Shown: piece by piece, positions 1-4,322 of the stretch | Numbering within the stretch: the first letter of the stretch is position 1 | Layout of the letters: every line of letters begins with the position of its first letter | Source: Actinomycetes bacterium | GTDB taxonomy: Bacteria > Actinomycetota > Actinomycetes > Propionibacteriales > Nocardioidaceae | DNA length: 5,401 nt | Reading direction: 5' to 3' | Assembly (NCBI GenBank): GCA_023252095.1 | Contig: JAHEXN010000048.1 | Coordinates: 9,906-15,306 of the forward strand | Made by a program: the position numbers and the translations under genes | Notes under the pieces: model-generated | What the model saw: the letters and a program-made list of their open reading frames with translations, nothing else | Told to the model about the DNA's origin: nothing | The model's database searches: none

Positions 1-830
1 GAGGCCCCGACGTGCCGCCGGAACGCGCGGCTGAAGCCGGCGTCGGACTCGTAGCCGAGGCGGTGGGCCACCTCGGTCACGGTCGACTCACTGCGCGCGA
101 GCAGCGCCTTGGCCGCGTCCATCCGGGCGGCCGCGAGGTACGTGGCAGGGGACTCGCCGAGCAGCTCGCGGAAGCGGGCGGCAAACGCCGACCGCGACAT
201 CGCGGCTGATCGCGCCAGGTCGTCGACGCTCCAGCTGCGGCCGAGGTCGCCGTGGAGCTCCTCGAGCGCACGACCGACGTGGGGATCCTGCACGTCGCGC
301 AGCCAACCCGTCGCAGCGCAGCCCAGCTCGAACCACCTGCGGATCGCGACGCTGACGATCATCGTGCCGATGCGACTGCAGATCACCGCGTCGCCGACCC
401 GCTTCGATCCGGCTGGTGCCCAGCCAGCCTGCATCTGTTCGATCAGGCCGATGACCTGCGGCTCGTGCTCGGAGAACCGGCGGAGCACCATCGCATCGGG
501 GAGGGCCTCGACCGCCGCTCGACCGGCAACGGTCGGCACCAGGGCGACCTCGATCGTCGAGCCCTCCGTCAGCGCCCGCAGGCGTCGCCGATGGCCGCGG
601 GCGAAGAGGACCAGGTCGCCCGCGGACAGGTCGATCGTGTCCTGCTCGTCGACGCGGAGCCCGACCTCGCCGGCGGACACGTAGAGGAAGCCGGATGATC
701 CGGTCGTCTGCTCGTGAGTCGCACCAGCGCCCAGGACGCGGCGGCCCGACTCCACCAAGGTCCAGTCCAGGGCGGCGAGCGCCCGATCGAGCGAGGTCCG
801 GTGCTGCGTGACGTCCGGAGCGAGGGTCAT
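1..830 (-). CDS. AraC-family transcriptional regulator with N-terminal cupin domain (3' end cut by window)
   Basis: The reading frame is open from an ATG at 828-830 to the window start: 276 codons, with the last residues and the stop outside. Residues about 10-105 form the cupin-like sensor domain of the AraC-binding-like (Cupin_6) type, with the typical stretch SAGDLVLFARGHRRRL at 69-84. The C-terminal part is a double helix-turn-helix: first HTH about 201-222 (SVDDLARSAAMSRSAFAARF) and second about 251-272 (TEVAHRLGYESDAGFSRAF), the AraC signature. Family members are usually near 300 residues, so little is missing. It should act as a cytoplasmic DNA-binding regulator; ligand and targets are not visible, and cupin-type members often control a neighbouring oxidoreductase gene. 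The start has no clear Shine-Dalgarno sequence. The HxlR gene lies 44 bases upstream on the same strand, so the two may be co-transcribed. The family call is secure; the function is not. Confidence 0.93.
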   Translation of the reverse strand, partial: MTLAPDVTQHRTSLDRALAALDWTLVESGRRVLGAGATHEQTTGSSGFLYVSAGEVGLRVDEQDTIDLSAGDLVLFARGHRRRLRALTEGSTIEVALVPTVAGRAAVEALPDAMVLRRFSEHEPQVIGLIEQMQAGWAPAGSKRVGDAVICSRIGTMIVSVAIRRWFELGCAATGWLRDVQDPHVGRALEELHGDLGRSWSVDDLARSAAMSRSAFAARFRELLGESPATYLAAARMDAAKALLARSESTVTEVAHRLGYESDAGFSRAFRRHVGA

Positions 831-872
831 GAAGACAGCAGCGCCGCGGCGGAGCCGCCTATTCCGGAGCGA
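814..872. repeat. 10-bp direct repeat flanking the AraC start, with a small GC hairpin between the copies
   Basis: TCCGGAGCGA occurs at 814-823, inside the first codons of the AraC gene, and again at 863-872, just before the end of the HxlR gene, 49 bases apart. Between them, at 846-858, lies a hairpin GCGGC-GGA-GCCGC. AraC-type proteins often bind direct repeats, so this could be an autoregulatory site. Ten-base repeats also occur by chance in GC-rich DNA, so the call is weak. Confidence 0.25.
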
Positions 873-874
873 CG

Positions 875-1282
875 TCAGCCCTCGGCGCGGCCCGCGTCGT
901 AGGCGGTTCGTGCGGCGGTGACGGACGCGATGTTGTTCTCGGCCCAGCACTTCACGTGGGCGACGACGTCGCTCAGTGACGCCCCGAGGGGCGTGATCTC
1001 GTACGTGACGGTCACCGGGACCGTGGCGGTGACGGTCCGCGTCGCGAACCCGTCGCGCTCGAGTCCGCGCAGGGTCTGCGTGAGCATCTTCTGACTCACG
1101 CCGGCGATGCGTCGTCGAAGCTCTGAGTACCGTGCGGGCCCCTCGTCGAGGGCGGTCAGGACCAGCACGACCCACTTGTCGGACAGCGTCGCGAGCAGCT
1201 GTCGGCTCGGGCACGTCGCGAGGTACGCGTCGTACTCGACCTTCGCCTCGAGACGGCGCTGTTCTGCGGTTGTCGTCGGCAT
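875..1282 (-). CDS. HxlR/DUF24-family winged-helix regulator, probable redox sensor
   Basis: A 135-residue winged-helix protein, a normal length for the HxlR (DUF24) family. The N-terminal cysteine (CPSR, Cys24) is the residue that senses thiol stress in characterised members such as YodB of Bacillus subtilis and QorR of Corynebacterium glutamicum. The core DKWVVLVLTAL (35-45), the helices around SELRRRIAGVSQKMLTQTLR (53-72) and the wing ending in VTYEITPLG (92-100) fit the family closely. A second cysteine, Cys112, could allow a disulfide between or within subunits. The ATG at 1280-1282 is preceded by GAGGG with a 7-base spacer. The gene is divergent from an MDR oxidoreductase gene, the same layout as qorR/qor2, so it probably represses that gene and itself until oxidised by quinones, disulfide stress or other electrophiles. 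Family is certain; redox sensing is inferred from Cys24 and context. Confidence 0.95.
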   Translation of the reverse strand: MPTTTAEQRRLEAKVEYDAYLATCPSRQLLATLSDKWVVLVLTALDEGPARYSELRRRIAGVSQKMLTQTLRGLERDGFATRTVTATVPVTVTYEITPLGASLSDVVAHVKCWAENNIASVTAARTAYDAGRAEG

Positions 1283-1306
1283 TCGGTGTCCCTCTTGGTG
1301 ACTAAC

Positions 1307-1320
1307 GCACTTTTGGGTGC
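1307..1320. promoter_or_regulatory. Candidate HxlR operator, GCAC-N6-GTGC
   Basis: GCAC (1307-1310) and GTGC (1317-1320) form an inverted repeat around TTTTGG. The surrounding bases, GTGACTAAC on the left and CTACTTC on the right, are imperfectly symmetric. The arrangement resembles the two half-sites around a short T/G-rich centre seen for HxlR-family operators. It lies 25 bases upstream of the HxlR start. The assignment is by position and symmetry only. Confidence 0.4.
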
Positions 1321-1322
1321 CT

Positions 1323-1339
1323 ACTTCCTTCCCGGAAGT
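1323..1339. promoter_or_regulatory. Perfect inverted repeat ACTTCC-N5-GGAAGT, candidate second operator
   Basis: ACTTCC at 1323-1328 pairs with GGAAGT at 1334-1339. Inside it, CTTCC-C-GGAAG (1328-1338) is a second, tighter palindrome using the same right arm. It is about 50 bases upstream of the MDR start at 1390 and could be the operator or a binding site for another regulator, for example the nearby AraC protein. Confidence 0.35.
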
Positions 1340-1389
1340 GACTCGACCAGCATCGCATGGACAAGCACCCCAAGAGAATGGAGCGCACC

Positions 1390-2298
1390 ATGCGCGCAGC
1401 GATCGTCACGACTCCTGGAGGCCCGGAGGCCATCGACCTCGTGGACCTGCCGGATCCTGTTCCCGGCGATGGCGAGGTCGTGGTCGCCATCCAGGCCGCC
1501 GGGGTGAACCCCGTGGATGCTCAGACGCGAAGCGGCGTCTACCACGACCTCGGCTGGGTCACGTCGACACCGGTGGGACTCGGGTGGGATGCGGTCGGTG
1601 TCGTCCGGGCACTGGGCCCCGGCGTGACCGATGTCAGTCTTGGGCAACGGGTCGCGACGCTCGTCGGTGGTGTCGACCGGGCGGATGGGCCCTACGCGGA
1701 GCTCATGGTGCTGGCTGCGGCCGACTGCGCACCCGTCCCGGAGTCCCTGAGCTCCGACCTCGCGGCCACGGTGCCGCTCAACGCCACCACCGCGCACCAG
1801 GCGCTCGCGATGCTCGGCGGGGCGCGTGACCGTCACCTGCTCGTCACGGGTGCCGCCGGTGCAGTCGGGGGCTATGCGGTCGAGCTCGCCGCTGAGCAGG
1901 GGTTCACGGTGACCGGCCTCGCCCGCGCGAGCGACGAGGAGGCGGTCCGTCGCGCGGGTGCCACGTTCACCGATGCGCTCCCGGTGGAGGCCACGTTCGA
2001 CGCCGTGCTCGACGCGGCCGCCCTCGGTGATGCTGCGCTCTCCAGCGTGCGCGACGGTGGCGACTACGTCGGCGTCGTCCCGCCGGCCCTGCCCGACTCC
2101 GTCCGTGGCATCCGTACCCAGGCCGTCATGGCCGCCCCGGACGGCAAGCTGCTCAGCCGATTGCTCGAAGCCGCGGCGTCGGGGGTGATCACGCCCCGCG
2201 TGCACGCCACGATGCCGCTGAGTGAGGTCCGAGAAGCTCACCGGATGCTCGACGCGGGCGGGCTCCGCGGTCGGATCGTGCTCGACCCACGGCGCTGA
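1390..2298 (+). CDS. Zinc-free MDR oxidoreductase, NADPH:quinone reductase-like
   Basis: A 302-residue member of the medium-chain dehydrogenase/reductase superfamily. Residues 1-125 are the GroES-like catalytic domain (MRAAIVTTPGGPEAI at the start, AAGVNPVDAQTRSG at 36-49, GLGWDAVGVVRALGPGV at 63-79). Residues about 128-265 are the Rossmann domain, with the nucleotide-binding motif VTGAAGAVGG at 152-161. The cysteine/histidine zinc ligands of alcohol dehydrogenases are absent, as in quinone oxidoreductases and enoyl reductases. It should use NAD(P)H to reduce quinones or activated alkenes in the cytoplasm; the exact substrate is unknown. The ATG at 1390 is preferred because GGAG (1380-1383) lies 6 bases before it and the protein then begins with the usual MRA start; in-frame ATGs at 1357 and 1378 lack a properly spaced ribosome site. 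It is divergent from the HxlR gene, its probable regulator. Confidence 0.92.
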   Translation: MRAAIVTTPGGPEAIDLVDLPDPVPGDGEVVVAIQAAGVNPVDAQTRSGVYHDLGWVTSTPVGLGWDAVGVVRALGPGVTDVSLGQRVATLVGGVDRADGPYAELMVLAAADCAPVPESLSSDLAATVPLNATTAHQALAMLGGARDRHLLVTGAAGAVGGYAVELAAEQGFTVTGLARASDEEAVRRAGATFTDALPVEATFDAVLDAAALGDAALSSVRDGGDYVGVVPPALPDSVRGIRTQAVMAAPDGKLLSRLLEAAASGVITPRVHATMPLSEVREAHRMLDAGGLRGRIVLDPRR

Positions 2299-2302
2299 CC
2301 TC

Positions 2303-2350
2303 GCGGGTGGCCCGCCGAAGGCGAACCAGGGTCACGGCCCAGATCGGGCC
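2303..2350 (+). terminator. Two short GC hairpins after the MDR gene, weak terminator candidate
   Basis: GCGGG-TGG-CCCGC (2303-2315) begins five bases after the MDR stop, and GGCCC-AGATC-GGGCC (2336-2350) follows. Neither has a T-run. Five-base GC stems are common in DNA this rich in GC, so termination here is only a possibility. If real, it would separate the MDR transcript from the nitroreductase gene. Confidence 0.25.
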
Positions 2351-2399
2351 GCGAGGTCGGCCCGGGTGGCACTTCCTCGTGTTCTCGGCGGTAGACGCT

Positions 2400-2411
2400 G
2401 GAGTGCACTCC
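2400..2411. promoter_or_regulatory. Perfect 12-bp palindrome upstream of the nitroreductase gene
   Basis: GGAGTGCACTCC is fully self-complementary and ends 30 bases before the chosen ATG at 2442. It sits in the 143-base gap between the MDR and nitroreductase genes, where an operator would be expected if the second gene has its own promoter. No clear -35/-10 pair was found beside it. About one perfect 12-bp palindrome is expected by chance somewhere in a window this size, but far fewer in this gap. Confidence 0.35.
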
Positions 2412-2424
2412 CATGCAAGCCCGC

Positions 2425-2432
2425 GGGGGAGG
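2425..2432 (+). promoter_or_regulatory. Ribosome binding site that decides the nitroreductase start
   Basis: GGGGGAGG lies 9 bases before the ATG at 2442. It directly abuts the other in-frame ATG at 2433, which therefore cannot use it. This favours the later start, giving a protein beginning MDPELLPVL. Confidence 0.6.
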
Positions 2433-2441
2433 ATGTCCGGC

Positions 2442-2996
2442 ATGGACCCCGAGCTGCTGCCCGTGCTGCGTGAACGGTGGAGCCCGAAGGGGTTCGACCC
2501 CGCCCACACGCTCGACGGCCACGGCCTGCGGGTGCTCCTGGAGGCGGCTCGATGGGCGCCGTCGGCTGGCAACTCCCAGCCGTGGGCGTTCCATCTCGTC
2601 CGGCGGAACGAGCCCGGTTGGCGGGACGTCGTCGATCGCCTCGCCGGCAGCTCGCGGCCCTGGGCGACCGAGGCGAGCCTGCTTGTGGTGAACCTGGCCC
2701 ACGTCCGTGTGGAGGGCACCGACCTGGAGTTCAGCGAGTTCGCCCACTACGACCTCGGTCAGGCGGTTGCGCACATGACGATCCAGGCGCACGGCACCGG
2801 ACTCGCCTGTCGGCAGTTCCGGGCCTTCGACCGCGAGGGCCTCACCGAGCTGCTGCAGGTTCCCCCGCATTGGCAGGTCATGTCGATGACCGCGATCGGG
2901 ATACCCCGCAGTTCCGTGGTCCGCGAGGAGGGCTCGGCAGTGCGTGATGCGAACATCACCTGGCCGCGGGCGGAGGGTGCCGAGCCTGTGGAGTGA
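2442..2996 (+). CDS. Nitroreductase-family FMN-dependent oxidoreductase
   Basis: A 184-residue protein of the FMN-binding nitroreductase superfamily. The N-terminal RERWSPKGFDP (10-20) and AARWAPSAGNSQPW (35-48) are the conserved FMN-binding and dimer segments; YDLGQAVAHMTIQAHGTGL (103-121) is the central helix; TAIGIP near residue 150 ends the fold. Relatives use NAD(P)H to reduce nitroaromatics, quinones or other electrophiles, usually as homodimers in the cytoplasm. The C-terminal tail (ITWPRAEGAEPVE) lacks the basic R-x-P-L segment that closes many family members, which may affect flavin or cofactor contacts; no alternative frame downstream restores it. The gene follows the MDR gene on the same strand after 143 bases, so it may read from its own promoter while belonging to the same reductase module. 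Family is clear; substrate is unknown. Confidence 0.92.
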   Translation: MDPELLPVLRERWSPKGFDPAHTLDGHGLRVLLEAARWAPSAGNSQPWAFHLVRRNEPGWRDVVDRLAGSSRPWATEASLLVVNLAHVRVEGTDLEFSEFAHYDLGQAVAHMTIQAHGTGLACRQFRAFDREGLTELLQVPPHWQVMSMTAIGIPRSSVVREEGSAVRDANITWPRAEGAEPVE

Positions 2997-3005
2997 CCGG
3001 CGTTC

Positions 3006-3018
3006 GGAGCACAGCTCC
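3006..3018 (+). terminator. Small hairpin just after the nitroreductase stop
   Basis: GGAGC-ACA-GCTCC forms a perfect 5-bp stem with a 3-base loop, beginning 10 bases after the stop codon. There is no T-run. It may add to the stronger hairpin at 3056-3090 or may be incidental. Confidence 0.25.
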
Positions 3019-3055
3019 TGGCGGGTGGGCGAGCGGGCGTCGGCGTGGACCTATG

Positions 3056-3090
3056 GCGCACCGAGTGGCTGTCGATCACACTCGGTGCGC
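3056..3090. terminator. Bidirectional hairpin terminator between convergent genes
   Basis: GCGCACCGAGTG (3056-3067) and CACTCGGTGCGC (3079-3090) are perfectly complementary: a 12-bp stem with an 11-base loop. It lies where the plus-strand nitroreductase and the minus-strand methyltransferase operon converge. The right arm is coding: it is formed by the last four codons of the methyltransferase, and that gene's stop codon (3076-3078) is in the loop. There is no T-run on either side, which is usual for actinobacterial hairpin terminators. The structure is seen directly; its role is inferred from position. Confidence 0.7.
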
Positions 3091-3831
3091 GACGACCAGG
3101 CGATATCCGCCGTCGAAGGTCGTGAGATTCCGTAGATGGCCGTAGCGGCGCCCCCAGGTGCCGTCGGCAAGGTCGCGCCGGAGGCGTTCGATTCCGGTGT
3201 CGACGATCGACTGGTCCAGCTGCGCGAGCCCGGAGGCGCAGGCTCGCACGGCCGGATCGAGGTACGCGTGCGGGCGCTGCCAGTTGGCCGCCAGGACGCC
3301 ATCGCGCATGTCGGAAGGGACGAGCAGGGGTCGGACGTCGTCGGTGTGAAGCACGTGCGACAGCAGGTGCATCGAGGGCGCGCGTCCGAGATCGAAGGCA
3401 CCGATCTCGGGGATGTAGTCGCACAGCCAGAAGCTCGCCGCCACCTCGGCGTCGAACGCGAGGACGACCTGTCGTCGGGAGACGCGTCGCAGCTCCTCGA
3501 GCCCGCGCACGTGGTCGGACCAGTGGTGGACCGTGAGGACGGCCAGTGCCGCGTCGAACTCGTCGTCGCCGACGGGCAGGTCCTCGGCGTAGGCGCGAAC
3601 GACCGGGGCGCTGCCGGGTGGGCGCTGGCCGATCATCGTGCCCGACGGTTCGACGGCGAGCACGTTCCGGTCCCGGGGTTCGTACGAGCCGGTCCCGGCG
3701 CCGACGTTGATGACCGTCTGCGCCGCGCCGAGGGCGGAGTGGATCTCCCGTTCCCATCGCGGGTCCGCCGTGCGTCGTGCGGTGTAGGTGGCTCCGATCC
3801 GGTCGTAGACCGGTGCAGCGGAGCTATCCAC
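3076..3831 (-). CDS. Class I SAM-dependent methyltransferase (Methyltransf_11 type)
   Basis: A 251-residue protein if read from the GTG at 3829-3831. Motif I of class I methyltransferases is VINVGAGTG (40-48), the acidic residue that holds the SAM ribose is Glu61 in AVEPSG, and motif II/III follows as AEDLPVGDDEFDAALAVLTVHHW (82-104 in two parts), then LEELRRV. This is the UbiE/Methyltransf_11 fold, working on small molecules, lipids or quinones in most relatives; the acceptor cannot be told from the sequence. The C-terminal half (FDLGRAPSMHLLSHVL onward) has no motif I recognise and probably shapes the acceptor pocket. The GTG start places motif I at the usual distance from the N-terminus and overlaps the thioesterase stop by 8 bases, implying translational coupling; no strong ribosome site is present. 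The alternative TTG at 3912 would add a low-complexity Arg/Pro tail and was rejected. Confidence 0.9.
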   Translation of the reverse strand: MDSSAAPVYDRIGATYTARRTADPRWEREIHSALGAAQTVINVGAGTGSYEPRDRNVLAVEPSGTMIGQRPPGSAPVVRAYAEDLPVGDDEFDAALAVLTVHHWSDHVRGLEELRRVSRRQVVLAFDAEVAASFWLCDYIPEIGAFDLGRAPSMHLLSHVLHTDDVRPLLVPSDMRDGVLAANWQRPHAYLDPAVRACASGLAQLDQSIVDTGIERLRRDLADGTWGRRYGHLRNLTTFDGGYRLVVAHRV

Positions 3832-4264
3832 GTCGCGAGGTCTCGGTGACGGTGGCAGTTCCCTGCCCGGCGGCGCACGTCCTGGTCGACCCGTCGGCCG
3901 CGATCTCCTCAACGGTCACGGTCGCGACCGCGATCGTGCCGGTGCTCGCGACAACCTGGCCGGTGGCGCGCAGGACGCCGTCGCGCGCACCGGCCACGTA
4001 GGTGATCGAGAGTCCGGTCGTGATGATGCGGTTTCCCAGCGTCGATCCGCAGGCGAAGGTCAGTGCGTTGTCGGCGAGGTACGCGAGCACCCCGCCGTGG
4101 ACCAGTCCGTACTGCTGGCGGTGACGATCGGCGATCGGGAGCTCGAGGATCGCCTCACCATTCTCAAAGCGCGTGATCTCGGCGCCGACGACGTCGTTGA
4201 ACGGTTGGGCGGCGAGGACCGCGACCGCCGTCTCGAATGATGCCGCTGGGGCCAGGTCGGCCAT
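3824..4264 (-). CDS. PaaI-family hotdog thioesterase
   Basis: A 146-residue single hotdog-fold protein, the normal length for PaaI-type thioesterases. The active-site segment is YGLVHGGVLAYLADNALTFA (52-71): His56-Gly57-Gly58 is the HGG motif and Asp65 is the likely catalytic acid. The strand ITTGLSITYVAGA followed by LRATGQVVASTGTIAVATV completes the fold. It should hydrolyse an acyl-CoA thioester, commonly an aromatic or hydroxylated-phenyl acyl-CoA in this family, as a cytoplasmic tetramer or dimer of dimers. The ATG at 4262-4264 has a near-perfect ribosome site, AGAAGGAG (4270-4277), five bases upstream. It is the first gene of a two-gene operon with the methyltransferase and is divergent from the TetR gene, its probable regulator. 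Family call is firm; the acyl substrate is unknown. Confidence 0.93.
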   Translation of the reverse strand: MADLAPAASFETAVAVLAAQPFNDVVGAEITRFENGEAILELPIADRHRQQYGLVHGGVLAYLADNALTFACGSTLGNRIITTGLSITYVAGARDGVLRATGQVVASTGTIAVATVTVEEIAADGSTRTCAAGQGTATVTETSRRG

Positions 4265-4269
4265 CTCAT

Positions 4270-4277
4270 CTCCTTCT
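4270..4277 (-). promoter_or_regulatory. Strong ribosome binding site of the thioesterase gene
   Basis: On the minus strand AGAAGGAG is followed by ATGAG and then the ATG. It is the best Shine-Dalgarno match in the window and contrasts with the divergent TetR gene, which has none. Confidence 0.75.
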
Positions 4278-4289
4278 GGAGGTGTTTCT

Positions 4290-4301
4290 CTAGAACTCTA
4301 G
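4290..4301. promoter_or_regulatory. CTAGA-AC-TCTAG inverted repeat over the thioesterase -10 region
   Basis: Perfect 5-base arms CTAGA (4290-4294) and TCTAG (4297-4301) around two bases. Read another way, CTCTAG is repeated directly at 4288-4293 and 4296-4301. It touches the 18-bp operator candidate at 4301 and overlaps the proposed thioesterase -10, so it could be an extension of the operator or a second site. Confidence 0.35.
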
Positions 4302-4318
4302 TGGAGCATAAACTCCAC
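4301..4318. promoter_or_regulatory. Probable TetR operator, GTGGAG-N6-CTCCAC
   Basis: GTGGAG (4301-4306) and CTCCAC (4313-4318) are perfect inverted repeats around CATAAA, 18 bp in all, a typical size and symmetry for a TetR-family operator. It lies in the 58-base gap between the divergent TetR and thioesterase genes, covers the proposed TetR -10 element and fills the -35/-10 spacer of the proposed thioesterase promoter. One bound dimer pair could thus silence both directions. Confidence 0.65.
4309..4314 (+). promoter_or_regulatory. Candidate -10 element for a leaderless TetR transcript
   Basis: TAAACT fits TANNNT and ends 8 bases before the TetR ATG, the distance expected if transcription starts at or beside the A of the start codon. 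The reading frame has a stop (TAG) at 4299-4301 and no start codon between it and 4323, and there is no ribosome site upstream, which together support a leaderless mRNA. The matching -35 (TTCTCT at 4286-4291) is weak. Confidence 0.5.
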
Positions 4319-4322
4319 ATCC

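Larger units (their letters stand above)
1283..1389. promoter_or_regulatory. Divergent promoter/operator region between the HxlR and MDR genes
   Basis: These 107 bases separate two divergent genes and must hold both promoters. They contain two inverted repeats (listed separately) and a direct repeat GTGACT at 1298-1303 and 1338-1343, exactly 40 bases apart, about four helical turns. I could not find convincing -35/-10 pairs on either strand; TTGGTG at 1295-1300 with CCTACT at 1320-1325 is a poor candidate for the MDR gene. Weak core elements would be compatible with a regulated promoter. Confidence 0.6.

Noticed and set aside
1357..1389. Earlier ATG starts (1357, 1378) for the MDR gene
   Set aside because: Neither has a suitably spaced ribosome site, and the added MDKHPKRMERT is not part of the family's usual N-terminus.
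1321..2241. Long open frame on the minus strand (306 codons) opposite the MDR gene
   Set aside because: It is rich in Arg, Gly and His with no recognisable fold, and it lies opposite a clear MDR gene. Such frames are common by-products of high GC content.
2307..2441. Extended N-terminus of the nitroreductase from a GTG at 2307
   Set aside because: The added residues are basic and unlike the family, and a strong ribosome site at 2425-2432 points to the ATG at 2442.
2759..3757. Long minus-strand frame (332 codons) across the nitroreductase and methyltransferase genes
   Set aside because: Its product is mostly Arg/Pro/Ala and it runs across two well-supported genes in other frames.
3136..3849. 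Plus-strand frame (237 codons) opposite the methyltransferase gene
   Set aside because: No family motifs, and it is the antisense of a gene with clear SAM-binding motifs.
3832..3912. Longer methyltransferase from a TTG at 3912
   Set aside because: It would overlap the thioesterase by 89 bases and add an Arg/Pro-rich tail; the GTG at 3829-3831 gives the usual distance to motif I.
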